Source: an uncultured Myxococcales bacterium
GTDB taxonomy: Bacteria; Myxococcota_A; UBA9042
DNA: 56,220 nucleotides
Reading direction: 5' to 3'
Assembly (NCBI GenBank): GCA_903919145.1
Contig: CAIXGW010000066.1
Span: forward strand, 1 to 56,220
Shown here: piece after piece, positions 27,901 through 36,370 of the stretch
Numbering within the stretch: the stretch's first letter is position 1
Layout: every line of letters begins with the position of its first letter
Notes under the pieces: model-generated
Told to the model about the DNA's origin: nothing
The model's database searches: none
The model's input: the letters and a program-made list of their open reading frames with translations, nothing else
Translations under genes and position numbers: made by a program

Positions 27901-29041
27901 CTTCAACGCTGGCGTCACCGACACCCTGGCCTTCCAGGACTCCGGCTTGGCCCAGGAAATCTGGGTTGAATTCAACGCCGCCAATTCCGACGTCTCCAAG
28001 CTGGCGGTGGAACTGTATGCCCCTGGCGCCGCCACGCCCTACGTGCTGTACCAAGGCGGCAAGGCGGGTACGGGGCTGGTGGCCAAATTCAACTCCGATC
28101 TGCCGCTGGTCCAAGGCGACATGAACAAGGACTGGGTGGGCAAGAGCCTCAAGGGCCAGTGGTCCATTGTGGTCAAGGACATTCAGTCGCTGCCGGGCAA
28201 TCCCGCCAACGACGGCACCTTCAACTGGGCCCTTAGCGCCAAGATCCCAGCGCCCATTGGCAGCGGTCCGCAAGAAGAATGCGACGACGGCAACACCACC
28301 AACGGCGACGGTTGCTCAAGCGACTGCAAGAAAGAAGCGCCGCCTCAGCCCAAGGGCACCGTGATCCTCAGCGAGTTCATGGTGGATCCCGATGCGGCTG
28401 TCGATACCAAGGGCGAGTGGATCGAGGTGTACAATCCCACGGCGGATCCCATCGATCTGGCCGGCTGGCACCTCAAGTTTGACACCTACGACCACACCAT
28501 TACGGCTGCGCCGGGTGGCCAAGTCATCCTGCCCGGCAAGAGCTATGGGCTGCTGGTGGCAACAGCCGACGTGGCGACCAACAACGGCCTAAAGGCCTTG
28601 TACGCCTGGGCCGACCAGCCGACCGCTGGACTCTTTCAGCTCAAGAATGTGCCGCTCAACGTGCCTTTCAAGCTGGTCAACGCCCAGGGCCTGGTGGTCG
28701 ATGAAGTACCGTACGGCAAGCTGCCCTGGGGCCTGGGCAGCGCGGCGATGGTCAAGCCGGCGTGCCTGACCGACCCGCTGGCCAACGACGATGGCGCCCT
28801 GTGCTGGGTGGGCGCCGGTATGACCTGCGGCTACAGCGTCTACGTCGGGGTCTCTAGCTACGATGCCGAGCCCCTGGCCTGCAAGAGCAACAGCGACTGC
28901 CTGGCGCCCAACATGTGCATGCCGCTCAGCGCTACCGCGGACGCAGGCAAGACCACGTGGAAGCTGGACAACGCGGCCGGCCAGCCCAGGTGCGCCGCTC
29001 GCGACCGCGGCACCCCTGGCGGCATGAACTTCTGCCCGTAG
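24920..29041 (+). CDS. Large multidomain lipoprotein with four lamin-tail domains
   Basis: 1373 residues. Lipoprotein-like signal with Cys29 (ALATAPGC; the lipobox is imperfect), then an Asp/Thr/Ser-rich linker to about 115 and an EGF-like cysteine segment (about 118-165). Four lamin-tail domains start with VITEVMIWP, VINEILAHT, VITEVMVNP and ILSEFMVDP, each followed by EWxEL/EVxN. Between them are thrombospondin-3 calcium repeats (about 345-410 and 630-710), CDDGN-type myxococcal cysteine repeats (three copies) and a P-domain-like module before the last lamin tail (about 970-1110, ending WALSAKIP). It is probably a surface display or adhesion protein on the outer membrane. No catalytic domain is seen. 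ATG 24920 has an AGAGGA site; the frame is open to 24887. Confidence 0.8.
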   Translation: MASYRVRPFLQLRGLIAILAAALATAPGCEDPAGPAADQDIGGFGGFPDVVVLTDTAGVDVPKDTKDGGTPDSTPSDSAGEVADTTATGDSVATGDSSGDAGDSKDTADVKTDTTTGNPCVPNPCSEPNKTLCSVTSGKALCNCVIGFDLQADGSCAPKCTPPASAPAPQKLLKKGDLVITEVMIWPLAVKDDAGEWFEIKNTTAKEINLNGLTITEDGGSDLHVINGCADKMKLQPGQTMALGRNGDKTKNGGNTYGYVYNSITFKNFADSLVIKANYAAPAQPVEIDKVTWTVSWPIAELKGMALSLDVTNTNDIANDDYKSWCASPEALTSGDYGTPGVANPPCPAPPDQDADQIPDGQDNCPTVFNPTGADGTQSDVDLDTVGDACDNCPDAPNPQQTNGDGDKQGDACDPAVCGDGDLDVGESCDDSNDFTGDGCEACVAAVPVPGSLVINEILAHTDNLDDSQAQWLELYNPTTAPIALKGWRLDLKKGVTGKQKTHTISDDIKVPAKGLLVLAANTNKAYNGNVTAAYGFNKVGAEFMLDPQADVLTLVDVPGKKVVDIVSYGTDTPAVKTNASLQLDPAFATTALNDKKQYWCISEQPIPSGAGNLGTPGASNPTCASPGKDFDGDLVNNEVDNCPFALNGDQSDKDSDKLGDACDVCPSIADVKQSDQDSDGVGDLCDNCLTASNPGQADLDADGFGDACDSPLCGNGTLDTAENCDDGNKAGGDGCSVNCQKEAFTAGQIVITEVMVNPKAADDEPGEWIELHNPGQLPIDINGWVLRDAGSNKVTLTSDKAMLIAPLGFLVIGGSTDKQLNGGANVQVGWFSAPPSPFTLNNVVADDIYLDWNGKTIDQLSFSPKGFLCTQPNPPAACASNPSSVGFPVTEGKSMQADPSAYDAVKNDQYANWCAGKEPYGAGDWGSPGQANPPCVNVCEGKPDNSSCGTGLVCMGQQCKPAPKCGDNIVQNAGTMANTVTVKGTADVKIKDGFNAGVTDTLAFQDSGLAQEIWVEFNAANSDVSKLAVELYAPGAATPYVLYQGGKAGTGLVAKFNSDLPLVQGDMNKDWVGKSLKGQWSIVVKDIQSLPGNPANDGTFNWALSAKIPAPIGSGPQEECDDGNTTNGDGCSSDCKKEAPPQPKGTVILSEFMVDPDAAVDTKGEWIEVYNPTADPIDLAGWHLKFDTYDHTITAAPGGQVILPGKSYGLLVATADVATNNGLKALYAWADQPTAGLFQLKNVPLNVPFKLVNAQGLVVDEVPYGKLPWGLGSAAMVKPACLTDPLANDDGALCWVGAGMTCGYSVYVGVSSYDAEPLACKSNSDCLAPNMCMPLSATADAGKTTWKLDNAAGQPRCAARDRGTPGGMNFCP

Positions 29042-29183
29042 CCGCAGTCCGGCCGCAGGGCCCCGCCCCCCCACGCACGCAAAGCTGTGACACGATTTGT
29101 CTCACCGGTGGGGAGCGATGCTTGCGCTGCGCTGCCAGGGAGGCGATCCTCGCGGGCCATGACTGCAGCTGCGGAGCCTTACC

Positions 29184-30854
29184 ATGTCGGACATCGCCAT
29201 CGCCCAAAAAGCCAAGATGCGTCCTATTCTAGGCCTTGCCGCCGAGCGCCTGGGCATCGACGCTGAACATCTGGACCCCTACGGCCACTACAAAGCCAAG
29301 GTATCTTTGGAATACTTGGCCAGCCGCCGCGACCTGCCCCGCGGCAAGCTGATCCTGGTTACCGCCATCAGCCCGACCCCCGCCGGCGAGGGCAAGACCA
29401 CGACCAGTGTGGGCTTGGGAGACGCGCTGTCGCTCATTGGCAAGAAAGCCATGATCTGCCTAAGAGAGCCGGCCTTGGGCCCGTGCTTTGGCGTCAAGGG
29501 CGGCGCGGCGGGCGGCGGCTATGCCCAGGTAGTGCCAATGGAGGACATCAACCTGCACTTCACTGGCGATTTCCATGCCATCGCCGCAGCCCACAACCTG
29601 CTGGCCGCCATGGTCGACAACCACATCCACCACGACAACACCCTGGGCATCGACAACCGCCAGATCAGCTGGCGCCGCACCATGGACATGAACGACCGCG
29701 CCCTGCGCGAGCTGGTGGTGGGTCTGGGCGGTACAGCCAACGGTTTTGCCCGCCAAGACGGGTTTGACATCATCGCGGCGTCGGAAGTGATGGCAATTCT
29801 GTGCCTGTCGCGCTCGGTCAGTGAGCTCAAGCGCCGGCTGGGCAACATCCAGGTCGGCCAGACGCGCGGCGGCCAGCCCGTGCTCGCCCGCGACCTCAAG
29901 GCCGACGGCGCGATGACGGCGCTGCTTAAAGACGCCCTGCGCCCCAACCTTGTGCAGACCATGGAAAACAACCCGGTGTTTGTCCACGGCGGCCCCTTTG
30001 CCAACATCGCCCACGGCTGCAACACTTTGGTTGCCACCGAGGCCGCGCTGAGCCTGAGCGACTACGTGGTGACCGAGGCGGGTTTTGGCGCCGACCTGGG
30101 GGCTGAAAAGTTCATTGATATCAAGTGCCGCAAGGCCGAGCTCAAGCCCGACGCCGTGGTGCTGGTGGCCACCATCCGCGCCCTGAAGTACCACGGCGGC
30201 GTGCCGGTCAAAGAGGTTGGCAAAGAGAACCTGGAGGCGCTGCGGGCCGGCCTGCCCAACCTGGAGCGACATCTTCACAACCTGCGCGAGTGCTTCGGCC
30301 TGCCCTGCGTGGTGGCCATCAACCACTTCACCGCCGACACCGCCGCCGAAGTCGCCCTGGTTCAGCAGCGCGTCGCCGAGCTGGGCGCCCAGGCGGTGAT
30401 CTGCCGCCACTGGGCAGAGGGCGGCAAGGGCGCGACCGAGCTGGCCCAAAAGGTGGTCGAGCTGGCCGACCAGCCCAACCACAGCTTTCGCTTCCTATAT
30501 CCCGATGACATGCCCCTTTGGGACAAGATCTCAGCCGTGGCGACCCAGCTCTACGGCGCCGCGGGCATCAGCGCCGATGCCAAGGTCAAAGACACGCTGG
30601 CCAAGTGGACCCACCTGTACCCGCACTTTCCGGTGTGCATAGCCAAGACGCAGTCGAGCTTTAGCGCCGATGCAGCCCTGCGCGGCGCGCCCAGTGGCCA
30701 CATCTTGCCGATCCGCGAAGTGCGCTTGTCGCGCGGGGCAGAGTTTGTGGTAGCCATTGCCGGCACCATGATGACCATGCCGGGCCTGCCCAAAGTGCCA
30801 GCTGCCGAAGCCATTGATGTCGATGACACCGGCAAAATCTCTGGCTTGTTCTAG
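29184..30854 (+). CDS. fhs: Formate-tetrahydrofolate ligase
   Basis: 556 residues, normal length. ATP-binding loop [12 protein letters not shown] (64-75), the family segments [22 protein letters not shown] (95-116) and [14 protein letters not shown] [10 protein letters not shown], and the canonical ending ID-D-GKISGLF. It makes 10-formyl-THF from formate, THF and ATP in one-carbon metabolism in the cytosol. The stop codon TAG lies in a CTAG that forms the left target copy of the adjacent 201-bp element. It has no operon partner. Confidence 0.97.
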   Translation: MSDIAIAQKAKMRPILGLAAERLGIDAEHLDPYGHYKAKVSLEYLASRRDLPRGKLILVTAISPTPAGEGKTTTSVGLGDALSLIGKKAMICLREPALGPCFGVKGGAAGGGYAQVVPMEDINLHFTGDFHAIAAAHNLLAAMVDNHIHHDNTLGIDNRQISWRRTMDMNDRALRELVVGLGGTANGFARQDGFDIIAASEVMAILCLSRSVSELKRRLGNIQVGQTRGGQPVLARDLKADGAMTALLKDALRPNLVQTMENNPVFVHGGPFANIAHGCNTLVATEAALSLSDYVVTEAGFGADLGAEKFIDIKCRKAELKPDAVVLVATIRALKYHGGVPVKEVGKENLEALRAGLPNLERHLHNLRECFGLPCVVAINHFTADTAAEVALVQQRVAELGAQAVICRHWAEGGKGATELAQKVVELADQPNHSFRFLYPDDMPLWDKISAVATQLYGAAGISADAKVKDTLAKWTHLYPHFPVCIAKTQSSFSADAALRGAPSGHILPIREVRLSRGAEFVVAIAGTMMTMPGLPKVPAAEAIDVDDTGKISGLF

Positions 30855-30881
30855 GAGCGTGTCCGAGAAGCGCCAGCACCT

Positions 30882-30912
30882 ATCGATAACTACACAAAAC
30901 TATTGTATCGAT
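30882..30912. repeat. Inverted repeat inside the MITE-like element
   Basis: ATCGATA (30882-30888) and TATCGAT (30906-30912) are perfect inverted copies around a 17-base AT-rich centre. Confidence 0.6.
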
Positions 30913-30965
30913 GCAAGCATCCGACAGGGTCCTAGGGCGCTCGTCTTGCCAGCGCCCAGGCGGGC

Positions 30966-30994
30966 GAAATATTGGAATTCACTTCCAATATTTC
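30966..30994. repeat. Perfect 12-bp AT-rich inverted repeat
   Basis: GAAATATTGGAA (30966-30977) and TTCCAATATTTC (30983-30994) with a five-base loop; an outer GGGC/GCCC pair extends it with a two-base bulge. It stands out from the GC-rich context and may also end transcription from either side. Confidence 0.8.
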
Positions 30995-31024
30995 TTGCCC
31001 AACTGCAAAAACCCAGATTGGCGG

Positions 31025-31056
31025 GGAGCCTGTTCGGGATTTTCGCGACAGGCTCC
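31025..31056. repeat. Hairpin at the right end of the element
   Basis: GGAGCCTGT (31025-31033) and ACAGGCTCC (31048-31056) form a 9-bp perfect stem around TCGGGATTTTCGCG. The inner arm (GAGCCTGTTCGG) also resembles the left terminus of the element in direct orientation. It could act as a bidirectional terminator for fhs and the endonuclease-like gene. Confidence 0.7.
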
Positions 31057-32111
31057 TAGAGAGGCCAGCGCAGCTTGACCACTACCGCCCCCGGGTGGTC
31101 AGAAGGGGCCTGCTGCTGCTGACCATAGCGCCACAGGTCGATCGACCACTTCTCTGCCTGCAAGGGCGCCGTCACAAACACGTGGTCAATCCGGCTGGGC
31201 TCTTGCCAAGCTGGCGGCGGCTGGATGTTGGACTCCAGGGTCTTCTCTGCGGCAATAGCGTAGCTGTCCACCAGCTTGGGGGATCCACCGGTCAGCAGCC
31301 CGTAGGCTTTGGAGTCTGGCGCCGAGTTGAAGTCGCCGCAGAAGATGAGCGGGGCCTTGGCGGCCAGCGGCGCCAGACGCTGCAGGCTGAGCGGAGCGGA
31401 AAGCTCTTGGCTCGGGGCGTTGTTGTCAAAATGGGTGTTGGCAAAGGTGATCTCTCGACCGCTGGCCTTGTCTTTGAGGCGCGCCCACACCACCAGCCGC
31501 GGAAACTGCATGCCCTTGGCAAAGCCGACGCTGTAGGCCGTGTCTGGCTCTGGAGACAGCCAGAACTGCCCCGCCTCCAGCAGCTCAAAGCGCGACTTGC
31601 GCCACGCCAGACACGCGTCGGGGTAGTCAAACTCAAAGGCATCGCCAGCTTTGCTGAGGTAGTAGTAGATCTGCCAGGTCGTCGCACCTAGGATCTGGGT
31701 AGCCTCATCTGGGCTGCCCTCGGCGATCCCCAGGTCGTTCAGCTCCTGCAGGCCAATGAGGTCCGGGTCGTAGCGCTGGACCACGTCGGTCAACCACGGC
31801 ACCCGGGTCTTCCACGCCTGTTCCCACTGGGGGAAGTCGGTGTTTTTGCAGAATGAGCACATGACGTTGTAGTTGAAGACGACCAGGCTGCTGGGGTCGG
31901 CGACGGGCGCATCGACGCCAAGGTCGGCGCCGGCGTCCGTGCTTGACGTCTCCGCGGCGGCCCCATCGGCGACGGCACTGTCCGTAGGGGCCGCGCTGGC
32001 ATCGCTGGCGGTGCCGGACGCAGCACCCGTACCGCAGCCGGCCACCACCGCGCCGCCCAAGAACACCAACATCTCTCTACGATTCAGTACGCGCTGACGC
32101 TGTGGCCCCAT
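31056..32111 (-). CDS. Endonuclease/exonuclease/phosphatase-family lipoprotein
   Basis: 351 residues. It starts NRREMLVFLGGAVVAGC, a lipoprotein (possibly Tat-type, RRE) signal with Cys27, then an Ala/Asp/Ser linker to about 80. The EEP fold is shown by VVFNYNVM, Glu in IGLQELND, FANTHFDNNAP, GDFNSAPDSKAYG, RIDHVFVT and the terminal SDHPGAVVV, covering all metal and catalytic positions of the DNase I-like superfamily. Substrate may be nucleic acid, sphingomyelin or an inositol phosphate; sequence alone does not decide. ATG 32111 has a strong GAGGAG site; the longer open frame is rejected because it is Arg-rich nonsense. Its stop TAG lies in the right CTAG copy beside the MITE-like element. 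Confidence 0.88.
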   Translation of the reverse strand: MGPQRQRVLNRREMLVFLGGAVVAGCGTGAASGTASDASAAPTDSAVADGAAAETSSTDAGADLGVDAPVADPSSLVVFNYNVMCSFCKNTDFPQWEQAWKTRVPWLTDVVQRYDPDLIGLQELNDLGIAEGSPDEATQILGATTWQIYYYLSKAGDAFEFDYPDACLAWRKSRFELLEAGQFWLSPEPDTAYSVGFAKGMQFPRLVVWARLKDKASGREITFANTHFDNNAPSQELSAPLSLQRLAPLAAKAPLIFCGDFNSAPDSKAYGLLTGGSPKLVDSYAIAAEKTLESNIQPPPAWQEPSRIDHVFVTAPLQAEKWSIDLWRYGQQQQAPSDHPGAVVVKLRWPL

Positions 32112-32272
32112 AGCTCCTCGCCGCCGCGGCTGGTCAAGTGCCGCGCGCCTTCGGAGTATGGCAAAGTGCGGCCGCCAGCGCGAGGAGAGACGGGGCTGGT
32201 ACCCACTGGTAGCAGCCAAGACCTGCGAACGAATACCGGGCGCACCCCGCATCGGATGGGCGGTCTTGGGTA

Positions 32273-35200
32273 CTAGTTGGGGCAGCCCGGAATGGCGCTG
32301 TAGCTGCAGCCACCGGTCGCGGCCTCGCAAGAGTCGGCCGTGCAGGCGTTGCCGTCGTCGCAGGCGCCGCTGCCGGCGCTGCAGGTGCCGCCTGCACAGC
32401 TGTCGGCGGCGGTGCAGTAGGCACCGTCTTGGCACTGGGCCGCGTCGCCCTTGGCCGTCCACTGCGACTGGGTCTTGAGACCGTCACACTTCTGGCAGGA
32501 GTTGGCGGGGTTATCCAGGCTGTGGCTGTAGCAGACGCCGCCAATCTGGCACGCCAGGGCCGTCTCGCGCAGCAAGCGGATGCGCTGATTGCTGGAGTCG
32601 GCAATGGCCAGGTTGCCGCGGGCGTCCAGAGTAATCGAGGTGGGGTAGATCAGCCGGGCCACGCTTGAGTTGCCGTCTTGGAAGCCAGCGCCAATGCCCG
32701 CGACCGTGATCACCAAATTGGCCACAATCTTGCGGATGCGGTGGTTGTAGCGGTCAGAGACAAAGATGGCGCCGGTCGAGTCCACCGCCACATCCCAGGG
32801 ATAGTAGAAATTGGCCAAAGAGACATCGCCGTCTTTCAGCCCACCGATGCCGGTGCCCGCCACCGTTGTGACCACGCCGCTTGGCGTGACCTTGCGGATT
32901 CGGTGGTTGTAGTAGTCCGCCACCAAGACGTTGCCGGCGGGATCCAGGGCCAGGCCGGTTGGGTAGTAGAACTGCGCGGCGCCGCCGGTGGCGTCCTTGT
33001 AGCCGCCAGAGCCGTTGCCGGCCAAGGTGGTGACCTTGCCGTTGGGAAGAATCTTGCGGATCCGGTGGTTGCCGTAGTCGGCGACGTACACCACCCCGCC
33101 CGGCGTCACTGCCAGGCCGTACGGGGTGTTGAAGCGGGCCTTGCCACCGACATCGTCAAGCCAGCCGGCCGCACCGCCACCTGCCAGGGTAGACACGGCG
33201 CCGTCGGCGGCGACCTTGCGGATAGAGTGGTTGTCGCGATCGGCCACATACAGGGTGCCGCTGGCATCCAAAGCGAGGTCGGCGGGCGCGTTGAACCAGG
33301 CCAAAGCGCCGGTGGCGTCAAAGAAGCCGGGCTTGCCAGAGCCCGCCAACGTAGTCACCTGCCCCTTGGCGTCGATCTTGCGAATCCGGTGGTTGCTGGT
33401 GTCGGCCACATAGCTGACGCCGCTGGCGCTGAGCTCGACGCCGAGCGGAGCGTTGAAGCTGGCCGCCGTACCAGTGGCGTCGTTGTAGCCAGCCACGCCG
33501 CTGCCAGCGAGGGTGGTGACCATGGTGTCCATGCCGACCTCGCACTTGCCGCCCTTGCAGGTGTCGCCCAGGGTGCAGGAGTTGCCGTCGTCACAGGGCG
33601 CGCTGTTGTTCAAGAACGAGCACTTGTTGCCTTGGCAGGTGTCGGTCGTGCACGGGTTCTTGTCATCGCACTGGCTGTTCTGGGTGCAGTAGCCGTCGCA
33701 GCCCAGGATCGGCTCAAACTGGCAGGCGCCGGTGGCGGCGTCGCAGCTGTCGGTGGTGCAGGCCTGGCTGTCGTCGCACACGGCCTCCGCTCCGCCGCAG
33801 TTGCCGCTGGTGCACTGGTCACCGGCGGTACACAGCTTGTCGTCATAGCAAGCGGCACCTTCGCCCTTTGCCGTGAAGCCCTTGGCGTTTTTGGCGGCGT
33901 CGCACTGCTCGCAGGCGTTGCCCGGGTTGGTGGTGCCGCCTGAGTAGCACGCGCTGCCAACCAGACACGGCTTGGTGCCGTCAACCACCTTGCGGATGCG
34001 GGCGTTGTCAAAGTCGGCGACGTAGACTGCGCCGCGCTCGTCTACGGCAATGCCTAGCGGCGAGCCGAAGCGGGTGACGTTGGCGTAGCCGTCTAGGTAG
34101 CCCGCCAGCCCGCTGCCGGTCAGGCGAGCGATCACGCCGCCTGGGGTCAGCTTGCGGATGCGCTGGTTGCCGCGGTCAACCACAAACACGTTGCCCGATC
34201 GGTCGGCGGCGACGCCCCACGGCTGGTTGAACAGCGCCGTCGAGGCTTGGCCTTCTTGGTAGCCGGCGCTGCCGGTGCCGGCCAGGGTGGTGACCTTGCC
34301 ATTTGGGGTCACCAAGCGCAGCCGATGGCCCAGCTGCTCAGAGACCACCAGCGAGCCGTCGCCCAGCAGGGCAATGCCTAGCGGGGTATTGAGCTTGGCC
34401 GCGCTGCCGGTGCCGTCAGCCCAGCCCTGCGTCGAGCCGGCCACGGTAGAGACCTGGCCCTTGAGGATGCGCCGCACCCGGTGGTTGCCAAAGTCGGCCA
34501 CGTAGATCGCTCCGCTTGGCGCCAGGGCGATCCCGTAGGGAGCATTGAAGCGCGCAGCGTTGGCCACGCCGTCCAGATAGCCGCCGACGCTGCCGGCCAC
34601 CGTGGTGACATTGCCATCGACGTCAATGGCGCGGATCCGGTGGTTGTTGACGTCGGCGACGTACAGCGTGCCATCGGCGGCGACCTTGACGTCGGTCGGG
34701 GTGTAGAACAGCGCCTGGTTGCCCTTGCCGTCGGCGTAGCCTGGGGTACCAGCGCCAGCGATGGTCGTGACCGTGCCGTCTGGCGCGATTTTGCGGATGT
34801 TGTGGTTGGAGTAGTCGGCGAGGTACAGGTTGCCCTTGGCATCGACGTCAATGCCGGCTGGGCGGTTGAACTTGGCGTTAGCGCCCTTGCCATCGGCGTT
34901 GCCGACCGCGCCGCCTGCCACCGTGGTGGTCTCTACTGCCGCGCCCGCCACGCAGGAGCCGCCCGAGCAGGTGTCGCCCAGGGTGCAGACATTGCCATCG
35001 TCGCAGGCCGCGGTGTTGGGCCCGTTCTTGCACTTGCCTGCGCCAGCGCTACCGCCACTGCAGTTGTCATCAGTGCAGGGGTTCTTGTCGTCGCAGTCGC
35101 TGGCCTGGCTGCAGTTGCCGCCGCAGCCGACAATGGGTGCGCTGACGCACAAGCCTGTGGCCGCGCTGCAGGAATCCTTGGTGCAGTCGTCCTTGTCGTC

Positions 35201-36370
35201 GCAGGTGGTGGCCGAGCCGCCACAGGTGCCGCTGGAGCAGGTATCGCTTCCGGTGCAGAGGTTGCCGTCGCTGCAGACCGCGGCGTCGGCCAAGGTGGTC
35301 CAATTGCTAGAGGACTTGGCGGGATCGCAAGCCTGGCAGGAGTTCTGCGGGTTGGTGGCGCCGGTGACAAAGCACTGGCTGCCCAACTGGCACCAAGCGC
35401 TGGCATCGCGGATGCGGCGGATGCGCATGTTGTGGCCGTCGGCGATGTAGACATAGCCGCTGGAGTCCACGGCCAGGTTGGCCGGATAGTAGAGGCGACC
35501 CTGCAGCGCAACGCCGTCGGTCAGCCCCGCCTGGCTGTTGCCGGCCAGCGTGGAGACCTTGCCGCCGGCGACGCGACGGATGCGGTGGTTATAGCGGTCG
35601 GCCACCAAGATGGCGCCGTCAGCCGCCAAGGCAATGCCCCAGGGGTTGCTGAAGCGGGCCACGCTGGCATCGCCGTCGAGCATCCCCTGCACGCCCGAGC
35701 CCGCCAGGGTGTCCACTTTGCCCAGCGGAGTCACGGTGCGGACGCGGTGGTTGCTCTGGTCGGCCACGTAGATCGCACCATCGGCGGCCACCGCAATGCC
35801 CAACGGATAGTTGAAAGCGGCCGCGGCGCCGCTGCCATCTTTGAAGCCGGCGGCGCTGCCGGCCAGGGTGGTCACGCTGGTCCCGACGATGACGCGGATC
35901 CGGTGGTTGTAGGAATCGGCCACAAAAATCGCCCCGCCGCTGCCGATGGCCAGACCGTGCGGGTAGCTGAAGCGCGCCGCGCTGCCGGTGCCGTCCACAG
36001 CTCCTGACAGGCCGGCGCCGGCGATGCTGGTCACGTCGCCGCCGGGAGTCACCTTGCGGATCGCATGGTTGTAGGTGTCTGCCACATAGACGTTGCCGGC
36101 GCCGTCAACGGCCACCGCATAGGGCTGGTTGAACAAAGCGGTAGCGCCCTTGCCGTCTTGAAAACCAGGAGCCGCGCCACCCGCCAAGGTAGTTACCGTG
36201 CCATCGGCCGCGATCTTGCGAATGCGGTGGTTGGCCGAGTCGGCGACGTACGTTACGCCAGCACCGTCGACAGCTACGCCATAGGGATACTGGAACTTTG
36301 CCTTGGCCGCCTCGCCGTCGGCGTAGCCAGCGATGCTGCCGGCCAGCGAGTCGAGCCAGACCTGGTTGCC
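32273..36370 (-). repeat. Threefold repeated module: six-bladed NHL propeller plus cysteine cassette
   Basis: Three copies of about 1.25-1.45 kb (approximately 34938-36370, 33530-34938 and 32273-33530). Each has six NHL blades of about 160-170 bp and ends in a cysteine cassette. At DNA level the segment coding NHRIRK (near TTGCGGATGCGGTGGTTGTA on the plus strand) recurs about every blade. Confidence 0.8.

Larger units (their letters stand above)
30855..31055. mobile_element. 201-bp MITE-like element flanked by CTAG duplications
   Basis: The segment lies between two CTAG copies (30851-30854 and 31056-31059). Its left end GAGCGTGTCCGAGAA and the reverse complement of its right end GAGCCTGTCGCGAAA are imperfect terminal inverted repeats. 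It contains AT-rich inverted repeats unlike the surrounding DNA and no open frame of note. Size, terminal repeats and target duplication fit a non-autonomous transposon mobilised by an IS transposase not present here. The family is not assigned. Confidence 0.6.
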
